Source: Bifidobacterium longum subsp. infantis ATCC 15697 = JCM 1222 = DSM 20088
GTDB lineage: Bacteria; Actinomycetota; Actinomycetes; Actinomycetales; Bifidobacteriaceae
DNA length: 64,000 bases
NCBI RefSeq assembly: GCF_000269965.1
Contig: NC_017219.1
Coordinates: 2,046,001 to 2,110,000, forward strand
Reading direction: 5' to 3'
Positions 1 through 9,948 of the stretch are shown in pieces. The notes below the pieces were generated by a model. The model was not told where the DNA came from. It was given only the letters and a program-made list of their open reading frames with translations, and did no database searches. A program made the translations under genes and the position numbers. Positions within the stretch are counted from its first letter, which is position 1; every line of letters begins with the position of its first letter.

Positions 1-707
1 CCCATGGAGACCCAGGTGTCGGTGAACACGCAGTCGGCGTCCTTCACCGCTTCCTTGGCATCGGTGGTGACCAGGATGGAGCCGCCGGTCTCGGCCGCGA
101 CGCGCTTGGCGTCGGCCACGATGTCCGGGCGGGGCAGGTAGCCGTGGGGGCCGGCCACGCGCACGTCCATGCCGGCCACGGCACCGCCGAGCAGGTAGGA
201 GTTGGCCATGTTGTTGGCCGCGTCACCGAGGTAGGCGATGGTCTGGTTCTTCAGGTTGTCGACGCCGCCTCGGTGCTCGGCGATGGTCTGGAAGTCGGCG
301 AGAATCTGGCAGGGATGGAAGTCATCGGTCAGGGCGTTGACCACCGGATGGGTGGAGTACTTGGCCATTTCTTCGACGCGGTCCTGGCCGAAGGTGCGCC
401 ACACCACGCCGTAAGCCATGCGGTCGAGCACACGAGCGGTATCGGCCACGGGCTCGCCACGGCCCAGCTGGGAGCCGGACTTGTCGATGACCAGCGGGTA
501 GCCGCCAAGCTCGGCAACGCCGATGGAGAAGCTGGAACGGGTGCGGGTGGATGGCTTGTCGAACAGTACGGCGACGGCCTGCGGACCGGCGAACGGCTGC
601 TTGTAGAAGCGGTCATGGTGGAACTTGATGGCAAGTTCGAGCACCTGCTTCTGCTCCTCATGGTTGAGGTCGTCATCTCGCAACATGTGGCGAAGTTCTG
701 GGGTCAT
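1..707 (-). CDS. argF: Ornithine carbamoyltransferase, 3' end beyond window
   Basis: Catalyses ornithine + carbamoyl phosphate to citrulline in the cytosol. About 235 residues are visible from ATG at 707, preceded by AAGGAG six bases upstream. The carbamoyl-phosphate motif STRTR is at about residues 54-58 and the HPCQ motif near residue 128; the ornithine-binding C-terminal part lies outside the window. It is the last visible gene of the leftward arg operon, 43 nt after argD. In bifidobacteria argR, argG and argH usually follow, but that is not visible here. Confidence 0.96.
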   Translation of the reverse strand, partial: MTPELRHMLRDDDLNHEEQKQVLELAIKFHHDRFYKQPFAGPQAVAVLFDKPSTRTRSSFSIGVAELGGYPLVIDKSGSQLGRGEPVADTARVLDRMAYGVVWRTFGQDRVEEMAKYSTHPVVNALTDDFHPCQILADFQTIAEHRGGVDNLKNQTIAYLGDAANNMANSYLLGGAVAGMDVRVAGPHGYLPRPDIVADAKRVAAETGGSILVTTDAKEAVKDADCVFTDTWVSM

Positions 708-750
708 GATGATCTCCTTGGATCGGTGGGTCGGCAGTGACGGCGAGAAA

Positions 751-2046
751 TCAGTCGTCGGGCAGGTCCGTAGGCACATCCTTGAGGATGGCAAGTGCCT
801 GATCCACGTCTTGAGCGGTTACAATCAGCGGCGGTGCGAAACGCAGCGCATTGGGAGCCACCGCGTTGACGATGAGCCCGTGTTCGAGGCAGTAGTTCAT
901 CACCGCGTGGGAGCAGGGATGCTTGAGCTCGACGGCGTCCAGCAAACCACGGCCGCGTACGGAAACGAACAGCGGATTACCGGTGGCCATAATGCCATCG
1001 CGCAGCTGTTTGCCGCGAGCTTCGGCGTTGGTCACCAGATTCTCGTCTTCAATCACGTCAAGAGTGGCGAGTCCCGCAGCCGCACCCAGCGGATTGCCGG
1101 CAAAGGTGGAGCCGTGGGAACCAGGAGTGAACAGAGCCGCAAGTTTCTCACCAAAAGCGATCATGCCGCCCATCGGGAATCCGCCTGCCACACCCTTGGC
1201 GAAAGTCACCATATCCGGCGTCACGCCGCCGGACAGATCGTCACGCTGGAATGCGAACCACTTGCCGGTACGTCCGATACCGGTCTGTACTTCATCGATG
1301 ATGAGCAGCGCGTGGTTGATATCGCACAGTTCACGCACGAACTTGACGTAATCGGCGCCCAACGGCTGCACGCCGGCTTCGCCTTGGATAAGTTCCAGAA
1401 TCACAGCAGCCACCGGACCCTTGCCATAGCGACCGAGACCGGTCTGTGCAAAAGCGTCGTGCAGGGCGACCTTGTCGCCGGCGCGCACGAATTCGATGTT
1501 CGGCACCAGCGGATCATACGGCTTGCGGATACCGGGTTTCCATGTGGCGGACAGCGCACCCATCGTACGGCCATGGAAGCCGTGAGTCATTGCGAGAATG
1601 CGTGCGGGCTTGCCGCCGATGGAAGGCAGGGCATCAGGCAAGGTGCGGCCATACAGCTTGGCGAGCTTGAGGGCAGCTTCATTGCCTTCAGCACCGGAGT
1701 TGCCGAAGTAGACTTTGGAGCCTTCAGGTGCACCAGCCAGCTTGACCAGTTTGGACGCCAATTCAATTTGCGGCTCGGACGCGAAATAGTTGCTGATATG
1801 AGCCACCTTGGCAGCCTGATCGGCAACCGCCTTGACCCACTTGGGGTGGGCGTATCCGAGGGAATTGACGGCGATGCCTGCCAGGAAATCGAGGTATTCG
1901 TTACCGTCAACATCCCAGATGTGGGCACCTTGGCCGTGATCCATGACGCGCAACGGCGTACCGAACACATTCATGTGGACCTGAGAGTACTCTCCCAGCC
2001 ACTTGCTGTCTTCCGTACCTAGTTTTTCCTCATGCTCAGTAGCCAT
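751..2046 (-). CDS. argD: Acetylornithine aminotransferase
   Basis: PLP-dependent class III aminotransferase (431 aa) that converts N-acetylglutamate semialdehyde to N-acetylornithine with glutamate as donor. The PLP-contacting Asp lies in IIDEVQTG and the Schiff-base Lys in TFAKGVAGG. Length is normal for the bacterial family with a short N-terminal extension. The ATG at 2044-2046 lies inside the 3' end of argB (11-nt overlap), which suggests translational coupling. No odd residues were noticed. Confidence 0.96.
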   Translation of the reverse strand: MATEHEEKLGTEDSKWLGEYSQVHMNVFGTPLRVMDHGQGAHIWDVDGNEYLDFLAGIAVNSLGYAHPKWVKAVADQAAKVAHISNYFASEPQIELASKLVKLAGAPEGSKVYFGNSGAEGNEAALKLAKLYGRTLPDALPSIGGKPARILAMTHGFHGRTMGALSATWKPGIRKPYDPLVPNIEFVRAGDKVALHDAFAQTGLGRYGKGPVAAVILELIQGEAGVQPLGADYVKFVRELCDINHALLIIDEVQTGIGRTGKWFAFQRDDLSGGVTPDMVTFAKGVAGGFPMGGMIAFGEKLAALFTPGSHGSTFAGNPLGAAAGLATLDVIEDENLVTNAEARGKQLRDGIMATGNPLFVSVRGRGLLDAVELKHPCSHAVMNYCLEHGLIVNAVAPNALRFAPPLIVTAQDVDQALAILKDVPTDLPDD

Positions 2047-2992
2047 AAGAGCTCCTCATTTCCAGTCCTTCATCGGGCATAACCATGGTACCGATGCCTG
2101 CGGAGGTGAATATCTCATTCAAAATCGAATGCGGCTTGCGCCCGTCGATGATATGGGCTTGGGGCACGCCACCGTCGATGGCCCTGACACAGGCCTCCAT
2201 CTTGGGTCGCATACCGGATTCCAGGTCCGGCAGCATATCGCGCAGGTTTTCCACACCGATCCGGCCAATCAGAGAATTCTTGTCCGGCCAATCGGCGTAC
2301 AGACCATCCACATCGGTCAAGATAACAAGCTTGCGTGCGCCCACAGCGGCAGCCAAAGCGGCGGCGGCGGAATCGGCGTTCACGTTGAGCACTTCAGTGG
2401 CATCTTCTTCGTTCGGAGCCACGGAAGAGACGACCGGGATACGACCGGCGGCCACCAGATCCTCGACTGCCGAGGCATCGACGGAAACCACATCGCCGAC
2501 CAAGCCGATATCGGTGGGCTTGCCATCGATGATGGGCCTGCGCTGCATGGCCGAGAACAGGCCGCCGTCTTCACCGGACAGGCCTACGGCCAGCGGGCCG
2601 TGCGCGTTGATCAGGCCGACCAGTTCGCGTGACACCTTGCCGGTCAGGACCATGCGCACCACGTCCATGGCCTCGGGGGTGGTGACCCTCAGGCCGCCTT
2701 TGAATTCGGATTTGATGCCGAGGGCCTTGAGCATGTGGGAGATCTGCGGGCCGCCGCCGTGCACGACGATCGGATGCAGGCCCACCTGACGCAGGAAGAC
2801 CATGTCTTCGGCGAAGCACTGCTTCAGATGGTCATCGACCATGGCGTTGCCGCCGTATTTGACGACGATACGCTGGCCGGCGAACTCCTCCAGCCAAGGC
2901 AGCGCTTCAATAAGCACTTCTGCCTTCTGATCGGCGCGCAAATCGGTGTGCACGTCGAAATGGAACCCAGGTCCCTTCAATTCTGTAGCCAA
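2036..2992 (-). CDS. argB: Acetylglutamate kinase
   Basis: Phosphorylates N-acetylglutamate, the second step of arginine synthesis. The 318-aa amino-acid-kinase fold shows VKYGGNAM near residue 44, VHGGGPQI and LTDVDGLY. About 40 residues precede the first kinase strand; such an N-terminal helix is typical of arginine-feedback-inhibited enzymes, so feedback control is inferred. The start codon is TTG (2990-2992), chosen because AAAGAG sits five bases upstream and the frame matches family N termini. The tandem repeat separating argB from argJ begins 14 nt upstream. Confidence 0.95.
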   Translation of the reverse strand: MATELKGPGFHFDVHTDLRADQKAEVLIEALPWLEEFAGQRIVVKYGGNAMVDDHLKQCFAEDMVFLRQVGLHPIVVHGGGPQISHMLKALGIKSEFKGGLRVTTPEAMDVVRMVLTGKVSRELVGLINAHGPLAVGLSGEDGGLFSAMQRRPIIDGKPTDIGLVGDVVSVDASAVEDLVAAGRIPVVSSVAPNEEDATEVLNVNADSAAAALAAAVGARKLVILTDVDGLYADWPDKNSLIGRIGVENLRDMLPDLESGMRPKMEACVRAIDGGVPQAHIIDGRKPHSILNEIFTSAGIGTMVMPDEGLEMRSSYGY

Positions 2993-3005
2993 TTTTTCTC
3001 TTTTC

Positions 3006-3128
3006 TGCGACGCCGGCGACGCTATCGCTGCCGGCTGCTACAAACAGCCCACTGGGCTGTTTGCGTTATATGCGACGCCGGCGACGCTATCGCTGCCGGC
3101 TGCTACAAACAGCCCACTGGGCTGTTTG
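3006..3128. repeat. Two tandem copies of a 58-bp palindromic repeat
   Basis: Bases 3006-3063 and 3071-3128 are identical 58-mers on a 65-bp period. Each holds a near-perfect dyad (AAACAGCCCA, one base, TGGGCTGTTT) and a GCCGGC pair flanking a 12-base loop. They fill the argB-argJ gap, so transcripts of the operon would carry two consecutive hairpins there. The dyad core resembles those at 16273-16291 and 45062-45079, pointing to a dispersed repeat family. Confidence 0.9.
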
Positions 3129-4304
3129 TCAGCTTTCGTAGTCGGCGTTGATGTGGACGTATTCGTGGGTGAGGTCGTCGGTCCAGACGGTGGCCTGCGC
3201 ACTCGAGCCGGTGTTCAGGTCGATGTCGATGTGGACTTCGCGCGGGGTCATGTCGACCTCGCTACGGTCGCGGCCGGCGCCGCCGTTCTCGCAGATGCGC
3301 ACGCCGTTGACGTCCACGGTCACCTTGTTCGAATCGTAAGGCGCGACTTCAGGCGGCACAGTGCCCAGGGAGCTGACGATGCGGCCCCAGTTCGGATCGT
3401 TGCCGGAGATGGCGCACTTGAGCAGGTTCGAGGCGGCGACGGCACGACCACAGGCAAGTGCCGCGTCTTCGCTGGTGGCACCGGTGACGGTGATACGGAT
3501 GTCGTGGGAGGCCCCTTCGCCGTCGCCGATAATCTGGCGGGACAGGGATGCGCAGGCCTCACGCACCAGCTTGTTGAATTCGTCCTTGTCCGGTTCGACG
3601 CCGGAGGCACCGGAGGCGAGCAGCAGGACCGTGTCGTTGGTGGACATGCAGCCGTCCACGTCGATGCGGTTGAACGAATGTTCGGCGGCCACGGCGAGTG
3701 CGGCCTGCATCTGGCCGGCGGAGACGACCGCATCGGTGGTGATGACGCACAGCATGGTGGCCAGCTGCGGGGCAATCATGCCCGAGCCCTTGACCATGCC
3801 GCCGATCTTCCAGCCGTTGGAGCCGGTCAGTTCGACCGTCTTCGGCTTGGTGTCGGTGGTCATGATGGCGTGGGAGGCGTCGGCGCCGGCTTCGGCGGTG
3901 GCGGCAAGAGCCTCATGGGCACTCTTGGCACCAGCCAGCACGTTGTCCAACGGCAATAGTTCACCGATGAGACCGGTGGAGCAGACAGCCACATCATTCG
4001 GTTCGGCGCCGATGAGACCGGCGACCGTTTCCGCGGTGGTGACGGACTGGGCGTAACCGGCCTCGCCGGTGCAGGCGTTGGCACCGCCGGAGTTCAGAAT
4101 CACGGCCTTGACGTGACCGTCGGCGACGACCTTACGGCTCCATTGCACCGGGGCGGCACAGAAACGGTTCGAGGTGAACACGCCTGCAGCCGCGTCGAGT
4201 GGGCCGTTGTTGACCACGAGGGCCAAGTCCTTCTTGCCTTCGACGGATGAGATACCAGCCGCCACGCCGGCGGCGGAGAAACCTTGTGCAAATGTAACGC
4301 TCAC
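3129..4304 (-). CDS. argJ: Bifunctional glutamate N-acetyltransferase / amino-acid acetyltransferase
   Basis: Transfers acetyl from N-acetylornithine to glutamate (and often from acetyl-CoA), recycling the acetyl group. The 391-aa precursor shows the autocleavage region around KGSGMIAP...ATMLCVITTDA, where the Thr of ATML becomes the nucleophile of the beta chain. The start is GTG (4302-4304) overlapping the argC stop as GTGA, a typical coupled junction. The C terminus ends one base after the second tandem repeat copy. Whether it is bifunctional or only the ornithine-dependent form cannot be read from sequence. Confidence 0.95.
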   Translation of the reverse strand: MSVTFAQGFSAAGVAAGISSVEGKKDLALVVNNGPLDAAAGVFTSNRFCAAPVQWSRKVVADGHVKAVILNSGGANACTGEAGYAQSVTTAETVAGLIGAEPNDVAVCSTGLIGELLPLDNVLAGAKSAHEALAATAEAGADASHAIMTTDTKPKTVELTGSNGWKIGGMVKGSGMIAPQLATMLCVITTDAVVSAGQMQAALAVAAEHSFNRIDVDGCMSTNDTVLLLASGASGVEPDKDEFNKLVREACASLSRQIIGDGEGASHDIRITVTGATSEDAALACGRAVAASNLLKCAISGNDPNWGRIVSSLGTVPPEVAPYDSNKVTVDVNGVRICENGGAGRDRSEVDMTPREVHIDIDLNTGSSAQATVWTDDLTHEYVHINADYES

Positions 4305-5395
4305 GGTGCTACTCCGATCTTGGTCAGGCCCGCGTCTTCCGGCAGGCCGAGTGCGATGTTCAGTGATTGGACCGCTTGTCCGGCGGTGCCACGGTTGAGG
4401 TTGTCGATGGCGGCAAAAGCGTAGATGCGGCCGGCCTTGCGGTCGGTGACGACCTGCAGGTGGGCTGCGTTGGATCCGATGATGTTGCCGGTGGCGGGCA
4501 GTGTGCCCTCGGGCAGCAGCACCATGAAGTCCTGGCCTTCATAGGCCTTGGCCCATACGGCGCGAATCTCCTCATCGCTCAGTGCCTTGGCCTTGTCCGT
4601 CATGCGGGCGGACACGGTGGCGAGGATGCCCCGGGACATGGGGGCGAGAATCGGCGTGAAACCGAGCGTGAATTCGCTGGCTTCGGCCGCGCGCTTGCCG
4701 GCCGCGTGGGCGAAGTTCTGCAGGATTTCGGGAATGTGGCGGTGCTTGCCGCCCACCGAATACGGCAGGGCGGATTGCAGGGCCTCGGCGGCAAGCAGGT
4801 TGGTGCGCTTGAGATTCTTGCCGGCACCCGAGTATCCGACGACCAGATCGGCCACGATATCCTGCGATTCAACCAGTCCTTCGGCGATGCCGGGCTGGAG
4901 GGCCAGCGTGGTGGCGGTGACGTTGCAGCCAGGGCCTGCGATGCGCTTGGTGCCAGGAAGCGCCGCACGCTGGCGGGTGTAGGAGCCGTCCGCGGCTTTG
5001 CCGGTGATGAGCTCGGGCATGCCGTAGTTCCAATGCTCATAGAAATCGCCGCCGTAGAACTCATCCCAAGCGGCCTGTTCTTCGAGGCGATGGTCGGCGC
5101 CCAAATCCACAACCACGGCATTCGGATCGAGCTGCGAGGCGAGCTTGCCCGAAGCACCGTGCGGCAGTGCGAGGATGATAACGTCATGCCCGTTCAGCAC
5201 TTCGGGCGTGGTATCTTCAACGGACAGATTGGCCAGTTGGGGAATATGCGGCATGTGCTTGGCCATCGACTCCCCCACTGAGGAATGGCCTGCCACGCAG
5301 GTGATGTCGAAGTCGGGGTGCGCGGCCAGAATGCGCAGCGCTTCACCGCCGGCATAGCCCGTGGCACCGGCCACGGCCACTGTATATTTCGCCAT
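4301..5395 (-). CDS. argC: N-acetyl-gamma-glutamyl-phosphate reductase
   Basis: NADPH-dependent reduction of N-acetylglutamyl phosphate to the semialdehyde. The Rossmann motif VAGATGYAG is at the N terminus and the catalytic Cys is in GPGCNVTA. An in-frame ATG also exists at 5401, but AAAAGAG ends only 0-1 base before it and six bases before the ATG at 5395, so 5395 (364 aa) is preferred. First gene of the leftward operon argC-argJ-argB-argD-argF. Confidence 0.94.
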   Translation of the reverse strand: MAKYTVAVAGATGYAGGEALRILAAHPDFDITCVAGHSSVGESMAKHMPHIPQLANLSVEDTTPEVLNGHDVIILALPHGASGKLASQLDPNAVVVDLGADHRLEEQAAWDEFYGGDFYEHWNYGMPELITGKAADGSYTRQRAALPGTKRIAGPGCNVTATTLALQPGIAEGLVESQDIVADLVVGYSGAGKNLKRTNLLAAEALQSALPYSVGGKHRHIPEILQNFAHAAGKRAAEASEFTLGFTPILAPMSRGILATVSARMTDKAKALSDEEIRAVWAKAYEGQDFMVLLPEGTLPATGNIIGSNAAHLQVVTDRKAGRIYAFAAIDNLNRGTAGQAVQSLNIALGLPEDAGLTKIGVAP

Positions 5396-5428
5396 ACTCA
5401 TCTCTTTTCACTGATGTGTCTTCGGATG

Positions 5429-5466
5429 AGTATACGCGATTATGCAGACTATTGCATATTTATGCA
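5429..5466 (-). promoter_or_regulatory. Candidate ARG box and -10 upstream of argC
   Basis: Bases 5453-5466 form a perfect dyad TGCATA-TT-TATGCA, with a further TATGCA half-site at 5441-5446. On the minus strand TATACT (5434-5429) could be a -10 element directly downstream, so a repressor bound here would block the promoter. ArgR operators in actinobacteria are AT-rich imperfect dyads containing TGCAT, hence the ArgR assignment; it is inferred, since argR itself is not in the window. Confidence 0.6.
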
Positions 5467-5493
5467 GTGGGTGTGTTGGTATGTGAACGCCAC

Positions 5494-6180
5494 TTATGCG
5501 GAGATGGAGTCGGAGGAGGAGCCGGTGCCGCCGGTGAGTTGCTGGAGGGCTTCCTGGTAGAGGCTCATGGCGTCATAGCCATTGAAGGCCATCCAGATGA
5601 CGGCGATGGTGTATAGCACGTTGATCACCACGGCGGCCACGGCCAAACCGAAGCCCTTCATATGGAAGGTGCGCGTGCGCCACATTGCCACCGCGCCCAT
5701 CAGTGCCGAGAGCACCGGCACAGGGAAGAACAGGGCGAGGATAAAGGAGATGATCGCATACGAATCCCAGTGCCCGTAGAGCGGGTTCTGGTTTGGATCG
5801 TTCAGATCGATGCCGTGGTAATAATGCGGCTGGTGAGGCTGACCGTTCGGCTGTTGACCATACGGCTGGCCCTGCATGCCCGGGTACCCGCCCGGATATG
5901 CGCCCGGACCGGACTGTTGGCCGCCTTGAGCATACGGCCAGCCGCCCGCCTGCTGATTGCCAGGCCACGGCGTCTGCTGACCGTACGGCTGGCCGGCCTG
6001 CTGGGATTGCGCCGCGCCACCGTTGATGCCAGCGGCTGCGGCGGAATCCTTCTTGGTATCAGGCTCGGGAGCGCCATAAATATACGGGTTGTAATTCGGC
6101 CCGTATTGGCCAGACATAGCACCATATTCAGGCTGCTGGTACTGCCCGTATTTCGGCTTGTCCTGCTCCGGTTGGCTCAT
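5494..6180 (-). CDS. Pro/Gly/Gln-rich membrane protein, DUF4190-like
   Basis: 228 aa. Residues 1-135 are low-complexity and rich in Q, G, P and Y with repeated YGQQ/GQPYG motifs. Residues about 140-165 and 178-202 are hydrophobic membrane segments, with a short polar tail after. This layout (disordered cytosolic N terminus plus two membrane helices) fits the DUF4190 family of actinobacteria, whose function is unknown. It stands alone between argC and pheT, 30 nt downstream of the pheT stop side. Confidence 0.8.
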   Translation of the reverse strand: MSQPEQDKPKYGQYQQPEYGAMSGQYGPNYNPYIYGAPEPDTKKDSAAAAGINGGAAQSQQAGQPYGQQTPWPGNQQAGGWPYAQGGQQSGPGAYPGGYPGMQGQPYGQQPNGQPHQPHYYHGIDLNDPNQNPLYGHWDSYAIISFILALFFPVPVLSALMGAVAMWRTRTFHMKGFGLAVAAVVINVLYTIAVIWMAFNGYDAMSLYQEALQQLTGGTGSSSDSISA

Positions 6181-6210
6181 GACGCTCCTCGATTCGGATG
6201 ATTGGTTGGG

Positions 6211-8820
6211 TCAGGCGCGCAGCTGGGCGCCGATTTCGGCGGCCTCAGCCACGATGGCCTTGCGGATGGCGTCGCTGTCTTCGGCGGACAGCGTCTTGCT
6301 CGGCGAACGGAACACCACCGCATAGGCCAGGGACTTCTTGCCCTCGCCCACCTGTTCGCCGGTGAACACGTCGAACAGTTCGATGGATTCGAGGTTCGCG
6401 CCGGCGGCCTTGCGAATCACGTTCTCAAGCTGGCCTGCGGTCACGGTCTCGTCCACGGTGAAGGCCAAATCCTGCTTGACCGGCGGGAACGTGGAGATCG
6501 GCTTGGCCTGGACGGGCTTGCCGGTCAGCGTGGCGAACAGCGCGGTGAGGTTCAGCTCGAAGGCCGCGGAATGGGCCGGGAAGCCGAGCGCCTCGTTGAC
6601 GCGCGGGTGCAGTTCACCAACCCAGCCGGTGAAGACGTCGCCCACCATGACGCGGGCGACGCGGCCGGGGTGCCATTGGACGGGCACATCGTCGGCGGCG
6701 GGCTGGTCGAGTTCGATTGCGGCACCGATACGGCCGGCGATGCGGCGCACGGCCTCGACGGCGTCGGACCAGTCGACCGGGCGCTTGCCGCCCATCCAGC
6801 CGTCGTCCTCGGCCAGACCGGTCAGGATGCCGGCCACATGGTCGGGCTGTTCGGGCAGACCGGCGTCAAGCGCAGCGAGCTGTTCGTCGGTGGGGCGCAC
6901 GCCACCGGGCAGTGCCGGGATGGCGGGCGCATCCGGATCCCACAGGTAGACGTGGCCGAGTTCGTACAGGGACACGTTTTCGATGCCGCGGCGGATGTTG
7001 CGCTGCACGGTGGTGGCCAGGGTCGGCAGAATCTCGCGACGCAGGTACGGACGGTCGCCGTAGAGCGGGTTGGCGATCTCGACGCTGACCTTCTTGGTGG
7101 CTTCCGGGTCGAAGCCGAAGGCCTTGTAATCGTCGTCGCCCACGAACGGGTAGCTCAGCGATTCGACCATGCCGAACTCGGCGAGCTCGTCCGCCACGCG
7201 ACGGCGACGCTGCTGGTCCGGGGTCAGGCCCACCAGACCCTCGACCGGTGCCGGCGGCACGGTAATCGGAATCTGGTCGTAGCCGACCAGTCGGGCAATC
7301 TCCTCGACCAGGTCGCACGGCTCGTTCAAGTCCGGGCGCCAGCTCGGCGCGGTTACGGCGAACTCGCCGTTGCCGCCGCCGGCCACCGTGCAGCCAATGT
7401 CGGTCAGGATGTCGGAGATGCGGTTGATGTCCACGTCGAGGCCGGCCACGCGGGCCACTTCGGAGGCCTTGAAGTGGATGACCTTGGCGCGCGGCGTGTT
7501 GTTCACGTCGTTCGGGTGTTCGCTGGGCTCGCCGTTGCCGTACTTGGCCATGAGCTCGGCGGCCATCTGGGTGGCGGCGGGCTGCAGCGCGGTGTCGACG
7601 CCACGTTCGAAGCGGCGGGAGGCCTCGGATGGAATCTTGTGGCGACGGGCCGAACGGGCGATGGTCACCTGATCGAAGTGCGCGGCCTCCAGAAGAATGT
7701 TCTTGGTGTCGGCGGTCACTTCGCCATACAGGCCGCCCATCACACCGGCAAGACCGAGGATGCGCGAGCCGCGTTCGCCGTTCGGCGAATCGGTGATAAG
7801 CAGATCTTCGACGCTCAGGTCATGTTCCTTGCCGTCCAGGGTGGTGAGTTTCTCACCCTCGTTGGCGCGGCGCACGACAATCGGGCCTTCGAGCTTGTCG
7901 AGGTCGTAGGCATGCATCGGCTGGCCGAGGTCAAGCATCACGTAGTTGGTCACGTCCACGGCCAAGGAGATGGAGCGCATACCGGCGCGGATCAGGCGAC
8001 GACGCATCCAGTTGGGCGTGTGGGCGTTGGGGTTGAAGTCCTTGACGATGCGCGCGTAGTAGCGGTCGCAACCGGGCACGCCGTGAATCGGATTGTTATC
8101 GTCGATTTCAACATCGATGTCCACCGGGGTGCCGGGCTGGTAGTCAGCAGGTTCCGGGGCCTTCTCGTTGAGTGCCACGGCCGGATCGGTGTAGACGGCA
8201 CCGGTGGAGTGGTGGTATTCGCGGGCCACGCCACGGTAGGACAGCGTGTAGCCACGGTCCGGGGTGATGTTGATCTCAAGCAGAGGCTGGTCGAGGTGCA
8301 GCAGGTGCATGGCGTCCTGACCAGGCTTCAGAGCCTCGTATTCGGCCTCGGAGAAGCCGTACTGACGCAGCAGGATGATGCCGTCGTGGCTGTCTCCCAG
8401 ACCCAGCTCACGTTCGGAGGCGCACATGCCGTTGGAGATGTGGCCGTAGGTCTTGCGCGGTTCGATCTTGAAGTCGCCGGGCAGCACGGCACCGGGCAGG
8501 GTGACGACGACCTTTTCGCCGGCCTTCATGTTGGGCGCGCCGCAGATGATGCCGCGCGGCACCTTGTTGCCGTCTTCGTCGGTCTCGTTCCATTCGTCGC
8601 CGCAGTCCACGTGGCACCAGTTGATGGTCTTGCCGTTCTTCTGCGGTTCGGGGGTGGCGTCGACCACGTAGCCGACCACAATCGGGCCGGTCACCTGGGA
8701 GGAGTGAATCTCCTCTTCCTCAAGACCCACCTTGACAAGGTCCTTGGCGAGCTGTTCGTAGGTCAGGCCTTCAGGAACCTCGACATGGTCCTTGAGCCAA
8801 TCGATATCAATCATAGGCAT
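6211..8820 (-). CDS. pheT: Phenylalanine-tRNA ligase beta subunit
   Basis: 869 aa, full length for the bacterial beta chain that pairs with PheS as an alpha2beta2 enzyme charging tRNA-Phe. An N-terminal EMAP/OB-type tRNA-binding domain (about residues 40-155), the B3/B4 editing region, the B5 domain and a C-terminal ferredoxin-fold anticodon-binding domain (about the last 95 residues, TFPPVKQDLAF) can be followed. ATG at 8818-8820 has GGGGGAG eight bases upstream inside the pheS 3' end; gap to pheS is 7 nt. Confidence 0.97.
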   Translation of the reverse strand: MPMIDIDWLKDHVEVPEGLTYEQLAKDLVKVGLEEEEIHSSQVTGPIVVGYVVDATPEPQKNGKTINWCHVDCGDEWNETDEDGNKVPRGIICGAPNMKAGEKVVVTLPGAVLPGDFKIEPRKTYGHISNGMCASERELGLGDSHDGIILLRQYGFSEAEYEALKPGQDAMHLLHLDQPLLEINITPDRGYTLSYRGVAREYHHSTGAVYTDPAVALNEKAPEPADYQPGTPVDIDVEIDDNNPIHGVPGCDRYYARIVKDFNPNAHTPNWMRRRLIRAGMRSISLAVDVTNYVMLDLGQPMHAYDLDKLEGPIVVRRANEGEKLTTLDGKEHDLSVEDLLITDSPNGERGSRILGLAGVMGGLYGEVTADTKNILLEAAHFDQVTIARSARRHKIPSEASRRFERGVDTALQPAATQMAAELMAKYGNGEPSEHPNDVNNTPRAKVIHFKASEVARVAGLDVDINRISDILTDIGCTVAGGGNGEFAVTAPSWRPDLNEPCDLVEEIARLVGYDQIPITVPPAPVEGLVGLTPDQQRRRRVADELAEFGMVESLSYPFVGDDDYKAFGFDPEATKKVSVEIANPLYGDRPYLRREILPTLATTVQRNIRRGIENVSLYELGHVYLWDPDAPAIPALPGGVRPTDEQLAALDAGLPEQPDHVAGILTGLAEDDGWMGGKRPVDWSDAVEAVRRIAGRIGAAIELDQPAADDVPVQWHPGRVARVMVGDVFTGWVGELHPRVNEALGFPAHSAAFELNLTALFATLTGKPVQAKPISTFPPVKQDLAFTVDETVTAGQLENVIRKAAGANLESIELFDVFTGEQVGEGKKSLAYAVVFRSPSKTLSAEDSDAIRKAIVAEAAEIGAQLRA

Positions 8821-8827
8821 GGCTGAA

Positions 8828-9895
8828 TCACTCCCCCATCACAAACTGTTCGGCGAAACGCACGTCGCCTTCGACCAGGTCGTGCATGTCGTTGATGTCG
8901 CTGCGCAGCAGGAGCGTGCGCTCCATGCCGACGCCGAAGGCGAAACCGGTGTAGACGTCCGGGTCGATGCCGGCGGACTTCAGCACGTTCGGGTTCACCA
9001 TGCCGCAGCCGCCCCACTCGAGCCAGCCGGGGCCGCCCTTCTTGTCGGGGAACCACAGGTCGAGTTCGGCGCTCGGCTCAGTGAACGGGAAGTAGCTCGG
9101 GCGCAGGCGCGTCTTGGCTTCAGGGCCGAACATGGCGACGGCGAGCTTGTCCAACACGCCCTTCAGGTCGGCCATAGTAAGGTGCTTGTCGACGGCGAGG
9201 GCTTCGCACTGGTGGAACACCGGAGTATGGGTGGCGTCCAGCTCATCGGTGCGGAACACACGGCCCGGGGACGCGATGTACAGCGGCACGCCACGGGTCA
9301 GGAGGGCACGGACCTGATCGGAGGAGGTCTGCGTACGCACCACCATGTTGGAGCCGACGAAACCGGCGGCGTCCTTGGCCTGATTGCCCTTGACGTAGAA
9401 GGTGTCCTGCATCTGGCGGGCCGGATGGTCCGGGCCGAAATTCAGGGAGTCGAAGTTGTACCATTCGGCTTCGATTTCCAGGCCGGAGGAGATCTGCCAA
9501 CCCATGGAGATGAAGAAGTCCTCGACGTCCTCCATCAGCTTAGGCAGCGGGTGACGGGCGCCCAGAGGCTTACGGTTCACCGGCAGCGTCATATCCACGG
9601 TTTCGGCGGCAAGCGCGGCCTTCTCGGCGGCTTCCTTGAGCTCGACCTCCTTGGGACCATAGGCACGGCCGAAGTCGGCGCGCAGCTTGCCCATGAGCTT
9701 GCCGGCTTCCTTCTTCTGGTCGGCGGGCAGGGAGCCAATGGCCTTGCTGGCCTTGGTCATCGCCGAATCGGCACCTGCGTACGTCGTCTTGATGGCCTTG
9801 AGCTCCTCCAGGTTGGAGGCGTTCTGGATTTTCTCGATGCCCTCGGCAACCTCAGCGGTCACCTGGTCGGCGTCGAACACCATTTGTTCTGCCAC
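8828..9895 (-). CDS. pheS: Phenylalanine-tRNA ligase alpha subunit
   Basis: 355 aa catalytic subunit of class II PheRS. An N-terminal coiled-coil (about residues 1-90) is followed by the catalytic core with class II signatures: DHPARQMQDTF (motif 1/2 region), RPSYFPFTEPS, and GFAFGVGMERTLLLR (motif 3). Cotranscribed with pheT. Confidence 0.97.
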   Translation of the reverse strand: MAEQMVFDADQVTAEVAEGIEKIQNASNLEELKAIKTTYAGADSAMTKASKAIGSLPADQKKEAGKLMGKLRADFGRAYGPKEVELKEAAEKAALAAETVDMTLPVNRKPLGARHPLPKLMEDVEDFFISMGWQISSGLEIEAEWYNFDSLNFGPDHPARQMQDTFYVKGNQAKDAAGFVGSNMVVRTQTSSDQVRALLTRGVPLYIASPGRVFRTDELDATHTPVFHQCEALAVDKHLTMADLKGVLDKLAVAMFGPEAKTRLRPSYFPFTEPSAELDLWFPDKKGGPGWLEWGGCGMVNPNVLKSAGIDPDVYTGFAFGVGMERTLLLRSDINDMHDLVEGDVRFAEQFVMGE

Positions 9896-9948
9896 GAGAA
9901 CCCTTTCGTCTGATGTTTTCTCAGCGTTTCACAGCGTTTTTACCGGTT

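Noticed and set aside
625-2022. 465-codon plus-strand frame
   Set aside because: Antisense of argD with unnatural composition.
3006-3128. Possible CRISPR-like repeats
   Set aside because: Two units with only 7 bp between them; not a spacer array.
6202-8826. 874-codon open frame on the plus strand
   Set aside because: It is the antisense of pheT. In GC-rich genes with GC3 bias the complementary frame often stays open; composition (Gly/His/Val-rich, no domain) is artefactual.
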